Part shown: piece by piece, positions 22,515 to 33,549 of the stretch
Layout: each line of letters begins with the position of its first letter
Numbering within the stretch: position 1 is the first letter of the stretch
Assembly (NCBI RefSeq): GCF_921293095.1
Contig: NC_060251.1
Coordinates: forward strand, 64,559,585 to 64,623,584
Direction of reading: 5' to 3'
DNA from: Ischnura elegans
Lineage: Eukaryota > Arthropoda > Insecta > Odonata > Coenagrionidae
DNA length: 64,000 nucleotides
Made by a program: the position numbers and the translations under genes
The notes under the pieces: generated by a model
What the model saw: the letters and a program-made list of their open reading frames with translations, nothing else
Told to the model about the DNA's origin: nothing
Databases searched by the model: none

Positions 22515-23555
22515 CTTATTATAATTATAATAAGTGATGTAATTATGAACAGTGACATTATAAGCAATAATAAAATTATAGATGGCAAAAAGGTTTTACA
22601 GAACGCCCGTAATAATTAGGACTCCACGGGATGAAAATAAATATAAAATAACAAAAGATACACGAAACTTTTATTCACTTTGTGGTAAATATTCACTCCT
22701 AACACTTCCTACTTCATTTATTGTTTTCATGGTAAATACATTGAAAATTATCAGAGGTAGTGCAAAAAGCTTGTGTCACTACTTTCCTTACTCTTGCTTC
22801 TTTAGCACTGGGCCCAGATTAAATCACTACTATTACACATATTATTCATTGATTTATATCCATTGGGAAATTAAAAACTATTTTTCCATATGGAAGTGTA
22901 GCCAATAAATTAGAGCACAATGAAACAAAAATTTAAATGTATGAATATTGAATTTAGAACTGTCGTTAGAAGCAAGCAATTTTGCAAAATTTGAAGCCGA
23001 AAGGAAAGTGCGTTAAAAATCAGTTACAAGATTCAAAAGAAGAATCAAGACAAGCTTACGAAGCAAGTTAAGAAAACGCGGGTAAAAATGGGGAAAAATA
23101 GCATTTTGCCTCCGCCTCTCAAAATATTTCAGCCGCCGCCTCAACATATATCTACCCGGCGGTGTAGCCCTCGGGAGATTAGGGAAGACAGACGACCGCG
23201 TCATCGAAAGGAAAGGGGGCGGAGCCCCGAAAAAAATTACAATCGAAAGAACTCTCGCGCATGGCGGGGTTAGGCGGATTGATGCGGGCAATTTCGCGTT
23301 TCTCGGAGGGAAAAGATGTCTTTCCATTTTCCTCGTAGAAGAGGGATTTGGGGGGGGGGAGAAAGAGGGGGTCATTTGACCTCCTCCCCCATTTCTCTCT
23401 CCCTCCACAAAATCACCTCCTCTCCCCTTAATATTATCCCCATTCCCCTCCGGGAAAATAGCGAGTCTAGGAAGTACATATTGCTAACGTTACATGATCG
23501 TAAGCACGGTGTGGTGTAAGGTCAACAATACTCGCTATGGCGATATATTTTCAGT
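22515..23555. other. Unassigned stretch
   Basis: AT-rich to about 23000, then a GC/purine-rich block (23130-23450) with a G run and low-complexity frames on both strands. No gene recognised. Confidence 0.45.
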
Positions 23556-23559
23556 AACG

Positions 23560-23695
23560 CGTGAAATAAAACTTAACGTGAATCGCTATGAGAAAATATT
23601 CCCCTGGAATGGGAATCGATCCACAGACCTTTGGCTTTCTTGGCCACTGCGCAGACCACTACGCTATTCAGGTTCCTCAATACTCATAGCCACGA
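23560..23695 (-). mobile_element. SINE-3 copy (minus)
   Basis: The minus strand reads GAGGAACCTGAATAGCGTAG, TGGTCTGCGCAGTGGCC, 'AGCCAAAGGTCTGTGG' and GATCGATTCCC (B-box like), then 'AATATTTTCTCATAGCGATT'. It matches the copy at 24.08 kb in inverted orientation. Confidence 0.6.
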
Positions 23696-24079
23696 ATAAT
23701 ATTACAAAAGAGGATCCTCAAGTCGGCCTCTAAAAGTGTTGTCGCTCACTGCGCATTTAAATATGTTTACAGAAGTCGACACTCGCGTCGCTGACGAAAA
23801 ATTGAGTCTTATTTCACGGCGAAATAAGGTATAACTATAGGTGTCAACCAAAATTTACATTCATAATGATGTTATTTATAAAAATAATAACTCCTCAATG
23901 CTATTCCTCGCAATTACAAACATTATGGTGTAAAATATTGGAAAAAAGTGGATCGCATTGCTGTCATCACCGCGCCGAGGACATTTTTCACAGCCGATTA
24001 AAATACGACCGAAGTGGCAACAGAAATTAGTCTTATATGGGATAGAATTGGGCCTCGCCTATGCAGTCCCCTAACCCAT

Positions 24080-24235
24080 AGCAATTAAGGAACCTGGAGA
24101 GTGTAGCGGTTTGCGCAGTGGTCCGGAAAGCCAAAAGTCCGTGGTTCGATTCCTGGCCCGGGGCAAATTTTTCTCATGGCAATTCATGTACAATATTTCA
24201 CCGCCGTTTATGCGGCAAGATTTAAAATATGACAC
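24080..24235 (+). mobile_element. SINE-3 copy (plus)
   Basis: AAGGAACCTGGAGAGTGTAG, CGGTTTGCGCAGTGGTCC, 'AGCCAAAAGTCCGTGG' and a canonical B box GGTTCGATTCC, then 'AATTTTTCTCATGGCAATTC'. It is roughly 70-75% identical by eye to the inverted copy 400 bp upstream. Confidence 0.6.
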
Positions 24236-24676
24236 AAAACCTAACGTATCAAAGCGATTATGAAAAATTCTTGCAATCATGAGATTGACTGAATTCAGCC
24301 GTTTACTCACCTCTAAACTAATAATCTCCACGCGACGATGTAGTTACTCCGATGCATTTTTATCCAAAATTATTGCACTAAAATATGACTTGTTCACAGC
24401 CACACGAACAGAGGAAAATATATTCCATGAAATAAGGTATTTTATGGGTTAAAATTGTTGGAAAGAGCAAAGTTTGGAAAATATATCGGGTTCCGCGCAT
24501 AACTATCTACTTAGAAATCGAACTAGCGTGGGGGACTACCAAATACGAGATTCGATTCTCACGTTCAAATCTTAACACAGGAGACGACGTCGAGCCTTAT
24601 ATGATAGCGCAGGAATATTTTTAAGCTTGATTGCGTATGGTGTCGGACATTTTTTTTAGCAACATAGCTAACCAAG

Positions 24677-24990
24677 TTAAGGTATTATCATCATCATCAC
24701 TGGTCAACATCCAAAGATTGGTTTGACGAAGCTCTCCATTCAATTCTCCTATCAGCTAATCTTTTCACACCTACGTATTTCTCTCCTTTTTGACATGTTC
24801 CATATATTTTATTCGAAATCTTCCTTTTCCTTTCTTGTCAACTACTTGTCCCTCAACGATTGTCTTCATCAGATCATCATGTCTCAAGATATAGGCCTAC
24901 AAGGTTGTTCCGTCTTCTTGTTAATGTTTTCAGGCGGCTTCTCTCCTATTCTTCATAGGATTTCCTCATTAATTACTCGGTTTAATTAAC
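24677..24990 (-). pseudogene. LINE reverse-transcriptase C-terminal end (minus strand)
   Basis: Read on the minus strand it matches the LINE at 60.4-60.73 kb: 'NEEIL.RIGEKPPENI', 'TEQPCRPIS', then 'GVKRLADRRIEWRASSNQ' and a 'GATGATGATGATA' tail at the plus-strand start. It is 5'-truncated and frameshifted. Confidence 0.8.
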
Positions 24991-25524
24991 CGAGTTCATG
25001 AATATTTGAGGAGCAGATAAGGTGTTATGGGAACATACATACGCTCCCATATGCTTATGTATTCTCGCACGAAATTCTGATGAGTACACAGTAACCTTAT
25101 GACCACCTCACGCTCATGAGATAGTCACCCATAGCAACAAGGAGTGGCGGCATGAGAAAAATGGCGGGTGTTATAGGAAGGGGGAATGGTAAGGGGGACT
25201 GGGAGGAGAGATTGTGCTCGGCGAGCGAAAAAACCCAAGGAAACGAAATAAAAGATCTTTTTTTCTTTCCCTCTCGAGAAATATATATATACGGGAGCTC
25301 CCGGGGATGAGGGCTCCTCCTCCTACACAAACACTAACGCATCACTATTTTTCAATTTGCTCGGAATTGCCTTCGTCTCCTTCTCCTACACACCTCCTAT
25401 CTCCCTCCCGCACTTCCCACTTCCACACCAGAGTTGCCACACCATCATATGCTTCCGCACTAAAATGGTGAAAAGGCAGGAGAACATGTAGATGGTATCT
25501 TATAGGCACTAAAAATTCACATGG

Positions 25525-25790
25525 GGGGATCGGGATGGTGTGGTGGCTAGAGTGTTGGCTGCCCAACCCGTGTGCTCGGGTTCAAATCCTGGCGGTGGCA
25601 GAGAATTTTCAGAGACTGCCCGATCCCTGCTTGAATGTTGTTTGGAGGGCATTTCAAGGACAACACTCCGTCCGTCGGATGGGACGTCAAGCCGTGGTCC
25701 ACTTGGAACCTTTCGTTAATAGCAGGCTAATGCCGACGCGGGATTTCTCTCCACTCCTCCTGTCGTACCTTCCCCTCATAGAAGCAAATA
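25525..25790 (+). mobile_element. SINE-1 copy C
   Basis: The head 'GTGTGGTGGCTAGAGTGTTG' with GGTTCAAATCC and the body 'CAACACTCCGTCCGTCGG', 'GGATTTCTCTCCACTCCTCC' are clear. It ends at 'CCCCTCATAGAAGC', short of the full 3' end. Confidence 0.85.
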
Positions 25791-25854
25791 CAGCAAAAGT
25801 CTTAAAGCAAAATCAATACTGAATTGAAACGAAAATATTCAAAAAAATTTATAT

Positions 25855-26275
25855 TAACCCACGAAAAATGATATGCATTAGTATAAGATGAGTAACTAAA
25901 ATAAAACTATTTTTCTCGGAAATTATCTCATGAAATAATAAAGCGCTGTTATAATTTTCTTAAAATGTTGGTTTCATTCACCTTTTCCATGCTAAAATGT
26001 CACAACTTGGCTTGCCCCTTCCCCCTAGATCATGGCTTGCCCCCCTCCATAGACCATGGCTTGACCCCCTGGGAGGCACAAAATTATTGCTTCTTTTCGA
26101 CCAGTTCTATCGAATACTCATCGTATTTAATGGAAACACGAGAGTTTATAATTGAAAATTGTCTTAAATCTACATATACGAGGTATTGTGCAAGCCACCA
26201 CGGGGATTTGTGGTGGCTTGTTTTGTGCCCCCCCCCCCCCCCCCCCCGAGTTATGATCCTGGGTACGCCCTTAGT
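25855..26275 (+). repeat. Interspersed repeat Y, interrupted
   Basis: 'ACCCACGAAAAATGATAT', 'TAAAATAAAACTATTTTT', 'CATGGCTTGCCCCCCTC' and, after a gap, 'GATCCTGGGTACGCCCTT' recur at 30337-30495 (+) and, inverted, at 28985-29215. The 26070 inverted-repeat arm lies within this copy. Non-coding; class unknown. Confidence 0.6.
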
Positions 26276-26545
26276 TCGTGACCTTAGTACTCTCCTAGTT
26301 CCTGATCTGACCGCGTGTCGTTGTCCTGTGTCCGGCAAGCGAGCGCATTTTTTATTACGGCTGGGATGAGTGCTGCATGCCTCGTGTGAAATCACCCCGT
26401 GCCACAAATACCCGTGGTGGCTTGCACAGTACCTCGTATATGTAGATTTAAGACAATTTTCAATTATAAACTCTCGTGTTTCCATTAAATACAATGAGTA
26501 TTCGATAGAACTGGTCGAAAAGAAGCAATAATTTTGTGCCTCCCA
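26070..26545. repeat. Long inverted repeat, near-identical arms
   Basis: Arms 26070-26213 and 26401-26545 start TGGGAGGCACAAAATTATTG and are complementary over about 144 bp with only about three differences. The 187-bp spacer holds a C run, 'GGGTACGCCCTT' and a piece of another repeat ('GCGTGTCGTTGTCC', 'CTGCATGC…GTGTG.AATCACCCC') also found at 48480-48630. The few differences imply a recent origin or gene-conversion between arms. Confidence 0.85.
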
Positions 26546-26707
26546 TGCAATTCGATACACTTGCCGATAGAAAAGAAGAATTTAAGATGTAGGGAGCATG
26601 GAAGCAAGTTCCATGTAATGGCGAGACACGGTACAAAAATACGGTAGATGCGAAAATCCCTACCGGATAAATCAATCTAGTTCCTTGAAAAGGATAAGGC
26701 TTTACAG

Positions 26708-27069
26708 CAGGGGTTCCCAAACTGGGGGGCGCGTCCCCCTGGGGGGCGTGGAGAAAGTCCAGGGGGGGGGCGTGACACCCAAATGAAATAAATAAAAAAA
26801 TGACGAAAATAATTTCCCCAGATCTTTGAAATAAATTCTTTCTAAGTTTTCATAATTGTAATCTTTCCATTCTGCGTTTCCCGCATTCAACAGTGAACAA
26901 AAAAATCTACCTACTCACCGTATCAAGTAGGCACATACTTGTACGAGTACAAGTACTTGTGCAAGTAGGAGTTGGTATGTACGGCACCGTGGAAATAGGG
27001 TATTGCAAAATGGAAAGCTGATATGTGTAGCGGGGGGGGGCGTGGTACAAAAAAGTTTGGGAACCCCTG
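26708..27069. mobile_element. Non-autonomous hAT transposon, 362 bp
   Basis: The terminal inverted repeats CAGGGGTTCCCAAACT and AGTTTGGGAACCCCTG are exact. They are flanked by a perfect 8-bp target duplication CTTTACAG at 26700-26707 and 27070-27077, the hallmark of hAT. The subterminal regions are G-rich (GGGGGGCGTGG at left, GGGGGGGGCGTGG at right). No transposase; it would have been moved in trans. Confidence 0.93.
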
Positions 27070-27079
27070 CTTTACAGGA

Positions 27080-28980
27080 AGGTAATGTAGATGCTCATTA
27101 GTCTCCTAAGATACATATGCTATCTAATTATAAAATGTATGTGAAATAAGTAATACAGAATGGCCTAACTCTAGTCTTAAAACAGAATTACAGGCGGTTG
27201 AATGAAAGTAATTGTTTTGGTTCAATGTAAGCATCGCTCATTACGGCATCAGTTTGAAATAAGTCGTGACCAATCTTATTTCCGATTCGCGAGCAATACT
27301 TAAAATTTCAGCAAATTACTCAGCAATACTGTGTCTTAAAATGATTAAGTTTGAACGAATTTCTGTAAGTGCACTCTAAATTTCAGAATGTTACTACAGA
27401 AAATTGCCAATTAAAAAAATTTATGCGAATCCTACCTCAACGGGAAATGTAATGCATGAGTTACCAAAGGAATGGCAATCAATTTTACTACGCAAATGAC
27501 TCACAGTTAATTTAATATGTGCGCGTTTTATGAAAATTTTGATGAATATGGTATAAAATATAGGCGTTTTTACGAAAATTCGTCCAAATAGCCCAACAAC
27601 TTAAGGTTTATCCAGTTTTAGGTAAATTTCAACGTAAGTTTTAAGTAATTATTGGGGGCTGGCCTTAATGTATGATAAATAATATTTGTTAGTATTTGGT
27701 AGATTTATGCTGTCCAGGATTATAAGAATTTGGAATAAATTGAACAAAAATAAGCGTATCGTAACTGTTATCATCGCTCCATTTACGATAAATTCTTGAA
27801 CACCAGTACCATACTTAGGTCCCTAAGTTCCACACTATGAGGTTGGCACCCCGGGTTGATATAATCCTTTCGTCTCCGCGTAGCGTTTGGTCGGGCACCG
27901 CTTTCTCTAAATCCTATTTCAGACTATCTTGAGCGTCGCATTTCCCACGCTCCCCTCCAGCCTCATCAGGACCAAGATCTTCACTCTGAGAAAAAAATAA
28001 GAAAGCAAAGCAACCGGAGACTGACCACGCGTCTAATCACACGGCGATTCCATACCACGGGACCAAAAATGAAATGAAGATCTTTCCGGTGATAGCGAAT
28101 CTGGGATGAGCTTTCACTGAGGTGACTGGAGCCGCCGGGGAAATTGCGGATATCCGAGCATAGAGACAAATGCAGAAACGGCCTTTCTGTGAGCAACCTA
28201 TCTGAGCCAGCAATGGCTCGGATTTCACGTTGTTGGCACTTAAAAACAATTTAACCAAGAATATACTTAAGTCTGATGTGAGAACCATAGTAACCACAGA
28301 AGGAAGCGGTGGTGCCGACTCCATGGGGTCTGAGGGGGCCCGAGCCCTCTCAAAAATTCATTATGGGCGTGAGGAAAAAATGTGTCAGGCTTGTCGATTT
28401 TCCCCGGAGTGTCCAGATATCGAAATTCGAGTTATCAGGGCTATAATGTTTATCATATGACTCTTCTTAAATGCTTAAAAAACTGGAAACTCACTACTTA
28501 TAAAATTTTCCGGGGCAGAATCCCCGGTTTGGGCCCCCCAATATTTTTTGTAAGTCGGTATGCCTGGAAGGAAGCATAAACAGCATGAACTTGGCATTGG
28601 CTTGATAAACGGTCCCCTTCATGAAACTGTCGATATGCACGATACACTCAAGAGGTGTACGCTGTTTGCTCCTTATGTGAGTTTTCATCTCGGTCACGTC
28701 GAAACGAAATCATATCCGGTAATAGCGCCGATATATCGTCATGTCTTCGAGGCCCCCAGTTCACTCTCTCCTCTGGAGAAATGGAAAAGGATTTTACAAA
28801 TGTGCCCGCACGTCAGTGTGGTGGTGAAGGGAAAAACGGCCACCCAGAACCAACACCAAGGCAAAAACAACCCCACTCATACCACATCAAACGCACCCGC
28901 ACCCCCTCTTGCGGGAGATCACTCAACCCTCTCCTCCCTTACCCCACGGATCTCCGCTCCACCTATAAATCCGCCCTTCT
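27080..28980. other. Unassigned stretch
   Basis: AT-rich to about 27800, then mixed composition. Overlapping frames at 27981-28324 (minus) and 28560-29044 (plus) lack recognisable domains. No element ends seen. Confidence 0.45.
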
Positions 28981-28984
28981 CATC

Positions 28985-29215
28985 ACAAGGGCGTACCCAG
29001 GATCAAAAATAGGGGGGGGCAAGCCATGGTGGTTCAAGTTGTAGGTAAGATTTAAGCAATGAAAAGGTGAATGAAATTGACATTTTAAGGAAACAGTAAC
29101 AGCTCTTTAATATTTTTCAAAATTATTGCTTGAAAAAATAATATTTTCCTAGAAGACATTTGCGATTTTTGCTTCGAAGGGGGTGGGGGCAGCTGCCCCC
29201 TCCTGCCCCGCGCCG
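28985..29215 (-). repeat. Interspersed repeat Y (minus)
   Basis: 'AAGGGCGTACCCAGGATC' followed by 'GGGGGGGGCAAGCCATGG' is the reverse complement of the repeat Y 3' part at 26.0-26.27 and 30.43-30.49 kb. Confidence 0.55.
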
Positions 29216-29219
29216 GGCA

Positions 29220-29638
29220 CGCCCACGTCTCCACAACCCACTCTCTCGTCTTTTATGATTTTTTTCCACGTCCAAACCTTCCATCTCTTATTTCCCCCAC
29301 CACCACAACGTCATCCATCTTCCAACCCCAACGCCCCCCTCAAACCGCCCACGAGAATGAGGTGAGGAGTGCGTGCAGGGAGAGGGATGGCAGGAGGCAC
29401 AAAGGGGGAGGGAGGTGAGGGGCGAGATACAGCCCATCGCCTCCCACCATCCGTGTTCCTAGAAATCGAGGGAAAGGGCGATTTTTCCCGCAGCCTCTCA
29501 TTTTTTTCAATGTTCCTCCCTCGCAGGCGGAAGGGGGAAAAGGGTGAAGACATTTCGTCTTTTCGCCCTCTTCCCATTTGGGCTTTTCTTTCCACTAGCG
29601 GCGTAAAGGGGCATTCCTATTCAGCAAAGGCCGTCTAC
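29220..29638. other. GC-rich low-complexity stretch
   Basis: C-rich then G/A-rich blocks keep frames open on both strands (29311-29595 minus, 29369-29674 plus). No motif. Confidence 0.5.
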
Positions 29639-29640
29639 AA

Positions 29641-30300
29641 TAGGGTGGTGTCCTCCTTTTTTTTTATTGCCTAAAACGAAAGATTATTACTCCTGTAGTA
29701 CGCATTTTACGCTTTTAGATTTTTAAATGACGATATCTATTTTTCGCGATTAAAGGGAAAGTGAAAATTCTCAAGCGAGCGAAAACGCGACGGCTAAGTA
29801 TTAACGTTGGGAAAAGCCCGCGTGACGTCATTCTGGTTCCGGCTGCCGCCGTTTGAGGCCTCCTTAGTGCGAGGCTATGAGCGCCGCTCCGATGCAGGCT
29901 GTCAGCAGGTATCAGAGTACCCTGCTAGGTAGCGCTTGGCTTAAATAAGGATTATTAATACCCTATCAAACGAATGAAACTTTCAGTCCTTAGGCAATTT
30001 TAATAGGTGATTATTAAGAGATGTTTCCCTGAGCTCTGTGCCTCATGCGTGCATTGGTAATCTCAGACAATGTAAAACTCCTGATTACTCGTATAGAAAC
30101 TAGGTCCCTGTGACTTCACGTAGAGTGGCATCGCATGGGCGCCAATCTGGCCTTTTTCAAATGAGGTTAAAATTTACCATTAACATTCGTCTTTACTGGG
30201 ACTTCTAAAACCAAATAATTTGTACATTATGATTACACTAATGGTGGGTAGCGAATTGCAGTCAATGCCTTTCGTTTTCTTTGATGAAGGAAACTACCCT
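29641..30300. mobile_element. TAGGGTGG MITE copy 1
   Basis: The left end TAGGGTGGTGTCCTCC and right end GAAGGAAACTACCCT(G) are inverted. The body 'CGAAAGATTATTACTCCTG', 'AAAACGCGACGGCTAAGTAT', 'GGCTTAAATAAGGATTATTA' is shared with copies at 35330-36000 and 45354-45980. If the outer TA is the duplicated target, this is a TA-inserting (Tc1/mariner-like) MITE. Non-coding. Confidence 0.85.
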
Positions 30301-30336
30301 GTTGAAATGAAAGCATTCAACAAATTTTCTTTATAC

Positions 30337-30495
30337 CCACGAAAAATGATATTTATTAGTATAAGATATGTAACTAAAATAAAACTATTTTTTTAATAAT
30401 CTCATAAACTAATGTCACAACTTGACTTAACCCACCAACCCCCCTTAGACCATGGCTTGCCATACCCTAGTTACGATTCTGGGTACGCCCTTGAT
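30337..30495 (+). repeat. Interspersed repeat Y copy
   Basis: 'ACCCACGAAAAATGATAT', 'AGTATAAGATATGTAACTAA', 'GACCATGGCTTGCC', 'TACGATTCTGGGTACGCCCT' matches 25855-26275 but lacks its inverted-repeat insert. Confidence 0.65.
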
Positions 30496-30608
30496 CCCAC
30501 ATGAAGCCTTTGGAAACTCCCACACAATTCCTTAAATTGCAAGGAACTGACCTCTTAACCCTGAATGTGAGGAAGCCTGTGACTCAGTCTGTGGTAAGCT
30601 CTTCACTC

Positions 30609-30693
30609 ACATAATTTGTATATTATGAATACACTAATGGTGAGTAACTGCAATCAATGCCTCTCGTTTTCTTTGATGAAGAAAACTACCCTA
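30609..30693 (+). mobile_element. TAGGGTGG MITE, right-end fragment
   Basis: 'ATAATTTGTATATTATGAAT', 'CACTAATGG', 'TTTCTTTGATGAAGAAAACT' and ACCCTA reproduce the last ~85 bp of the MITE at 29641-30300. The rest is missing. Confidence 0.8.
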
Positions 30694-31179
30694 TTCAGGA
30701 GGAATCTGCACTACTTCTGAAGGTAGTAGAGCAAAGAATGCTGACCCTTTTTTGAGCGTAACATTGGGTCGCAACTCCTCAGTTACTGTACTATGGCAAC
30801 GCAAACATTTTTTTGAATGCACTTTCCAATTAGCATGATTACGGTTTTTCTTTGGTATCCAATCTTTTCGACATTTTATCCTCTGGATTTTAAGAGAATT
30901 AAATAATGAAGGCTGGACGAACATTTGCAATTACAATTGTCCGAAACAACAACTAATCATGGAGCTTAATAAAACGAGAGCTTTGAACGAGTATCGGCGG
31001 TGCGATTGCGCAATCTCACCCATGATGAGATTAATTGTTTCAGACAATTATAATCGCACATTTCTGTGCAACCGTAATAATTTAATGACTATAAAACTAC
31101 AGAGTATCCAGAATTACTAACCACAGAAACAGTAGCCACTCACCTGGTTCGTGACCCATGAGCCCCTCATTAGTGCCAT

Positions 31180-31680
31180 TCGTTGGTTTTTTTTTATTTC
31201 AAGGAAAATTTTCCTGTTCCCACTGAAACATCTTCTTTCTTACGAAGTAACTTGGATTCACTGTTGGCCATCGCTGCCACGTCAGATGCCCTTCTAATAT
31301 TTACTCTGACCTTCCTCTCCCGAGTTCAATTTTTCCGCCATTTTTTTCCTCTCCCAACCTGCTCTCCCCTCCCGACTTTTTCATCCCTCCTCCCCTCTCA
31401 GGGTCCCTCACCGCATACTCCCCCTCCTCCCATTATGCGCTCGCGTGGCCGACCTCTTGCCGCTTATAATGGAAAAGGCACACCCAGCGCGCACTTTAGC
31501 TTTCAACCTCCCCCTCTTGCGCTGCGCGAGTGGAGAAAAAAAAATTGGCGCCCCTCTACCCTGCTCTTCCCCTGGAATAAACTCCCTTTCCTAACCCTAC
31601 TTTCTACTGGTCTCGTAAAGAAAATCAATGAACAATTTCCCTGCAAATATTTTTTTAAAAATTCAGAATAAGTATTCCAT
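31180..31680. other. Pyrimidine-rich stretch with a long frame
   Basis: A 162-codon plus frame (31183-31671) is F/L/P/S-rich because the strand is C/T-rich. I do not recognise any domain and do not call it a gene. Confidence 0.45.
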
Positions 31681-31784
31681 TTTTCTAACCTTGAGTGGAT
31701 TTTGCTAAAAGAATTAATGACCGTTAGCAAGCTTTGCCTTTTCACTCACATTTTGTTACTGTGAGTACTATTTTTGTGACCGAG

Positions 31785-31880
31785 TGGCGTGTATGTGGGA
31801 ATCCTCTTGTATGCTGCTGATTGGACACTCCCTGCCACACACCCTTGAATTGGCTCGCAGAGTATTATGTAGACGTAGTC
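31785..31880 (-). repeat. Interspersed repeat Z (minus)
   Basis: The minus strand reads 'ATAATACTCTGCGAGCCA', 'AAGGGTGTGTGGCAGGGAGT', 'CAGCATACAAGAGGATTCCC'. The same order appears at 49720-49812, 50885-50972 and 63165-63262 on the plus strand. Non-coding, possibly a SINE body. Confidence 0.65.
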
Positions 31881-31884
31881 ATTC

Positions 31885-32980
31885 TTGGTGGATGATATTG
31901 TGATTTATTAACGAACGTTGGAAATCGAGTTATTGGCTTCAAATTTCATTTGATAGTAACATGGTATCCTGATTAATGTACTTTTTTGTATTCTATAGGT
32001 TTTTTTCTTTTCCTTTGCTTTAGTGTTCGGTAGGGGGGATTTTTGTTCCTTTATTTTAAATCTCATGCTACGAAAACGCGATAGCCTACTTGTAGAAATA
32101 TGTAATGAATAAATTGAGAGCAGGGATGGCAATCGGTTTGGTTATAGAGGACCAAAGTTCATGAATAAAATGGTATCCTCTGTAGTAGACTATGTGCTCG
32201 TTCATCAAACACCTCCTTTCCCCAATCTGACGGGAGTTAGGATGAAACCAAAATTTCCAATTTTGAGTCCTTTACATCCGTATTATCGTAGTTCATCATT
32301 GGCAGCCATCGTATCTTTTGCATCCAATACCGTCGATGATGATTTCTTATCGGATTTTCGGGAAAATATTAATTTTTAATAAAAAAATATGTGCACTCTG
32401 GAGATCAGAGAATAAAATGTTCGAAAGAAAACTCTATTTCCAACTATCAAAACCTATTGCTCCAAATGGACCGCAGAAGTTAAATCTGTGATAGTGATTT
32501 GAGCTGTCAGTGAAAATTCCAAGGTTATAGCGTATTTTCAGCATCGTGTGGTTCGTGCTGGAGGCTTTTACATGCATTTTAAAAGTAAAATATCATAGAA
32601 TGTCCTTACTTGAAATTAATTAACCTTTAACTTGCCCCCAACATAAAATGTAATCTACGTTTGCCTATGCCATCCACCAGGGATTTGAGTTTTTATCCGG
32701 CTCATAATTAAAAGCACTGGATGAAACAAGTGAATTTGTGCTAGTCACGCTCACGGTTGCAAAGTTATATACCTACAACATGAATGAATTTCGCAAAAAA
32801 AATATTTGGGTTTTGGGCAAAGCAAAATAGGGACTAGGTAGGGTTTATTTCTCCAACAGTCGCTTATTTCGCAGACAGAAGCAATTTATTGTCGTGGCTT
32901 AGCACGACATCCGTCCAATGTGCTACGGTTGAATTTGTCAACAATGCGTTCGGTTAAACCCATCATGAATTTCGCTTTGA
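31885..32980. other. Unassigned AT-rich stretch
   Basis: No recognisable gene, RNA or element end. Confidence 0.45.
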
Positions 32981-32984
32981 AAAG

Positions 32985-33100
32985 ATTGCTTACTGCTGTA
33001 AACTATCTAGCATACCTAATCGGCAATCAGGAGATCCAAGTTCGAATCCTGGCCAATTATTTTTCATGGCAAATTTCAACCACACTTAAGTTTCCTTATC
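32985..33100 (+). repeat. tRNA-like SINE fragment (SINE-3 related)
   Basis: 'AAACTATCTAGCATACC' precedes 'CAAGTTCGAATCCTGGCC' (B box GTTCGAATCC), then 'ATTTTTCATGGCAAATTTC', similar to the region after the B box in the 24.1-kb SINE-3. Confidence 0.45.
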
Positions 33101-33424
33101 TTTCGAGCAAATAATGATTGAGAAATGATGTTAACTGCAATAAATAAAATACATTTTCTTAAGTATTAGTTATGAAAATTGTTATGTTATCCCTGAAAAT
33201 AAGACTTACATCGTAAAAAATACGCCTCTGTAAGTTGAACTGTCTACGATTATTCAGAGTTTATTGTGAAAATAAGCTACCATTCCCTTTGTGAATAGTA
33301 TAAAATGAAGTATACATATCTCAAGCAAAATCAGCACAATTTTCAGATCCCTTTCATCACTGCACATTTCGTTATTCAGCGTTTTCACGGTAACTGCAAA
33401 CCGCGTCTAACAAAATGTTCGCGT

Positions 33425-33548
33425 CACCATAGCTAAGAAACTCCATGGAGTTGCGACTCCATTTCTTATGGACAAAAAATCCTCAAAATTGTCTTCCCTA
33501 ACACTCCTCATAAGTATTGCACATTCTTCCTGAAACACCCTGTATACC
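33425..33548 (+). repeat. Interspersed repeat X
   Basis: 'GGAGTTGCGACTCCATTT', 'TATGGACAAAAAATCC', 'CAAAATTGTCTTCCCTAACA', 'AAGTATTGCACATTCTTCC', 'ACACCCTGTATA'. The same succession occurs at 53310-53432 and in part at 53047-53110. The class is unknown; ends in ACACCCTGTA are common for arthropod repeats. Confidence 0.6.
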
Positions 33549-33549
33549 T

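Noticed and set aside
26226..26247. Long C run (also near 6171 and G runs near 21311, 23347, 26761, 59403)
   Set aside because: Several lie inside G/C-run MITEs or repeat Y. I treat them as homopolymer expansions rather than separate features.
28560..29044. Frames of 129-150 codons
   Set aside because: They overlap in different frames, end inside repeat Y and have no domain.
30691..30930. Minus-strand 79-codon frame with a faint THAP-like 'DWIPKKNRNH…HSKKC'
   Set aside because: Its distal end touches a MITE fragment and the required Cys/His pattern is not complete. The similarity is too weak to call.
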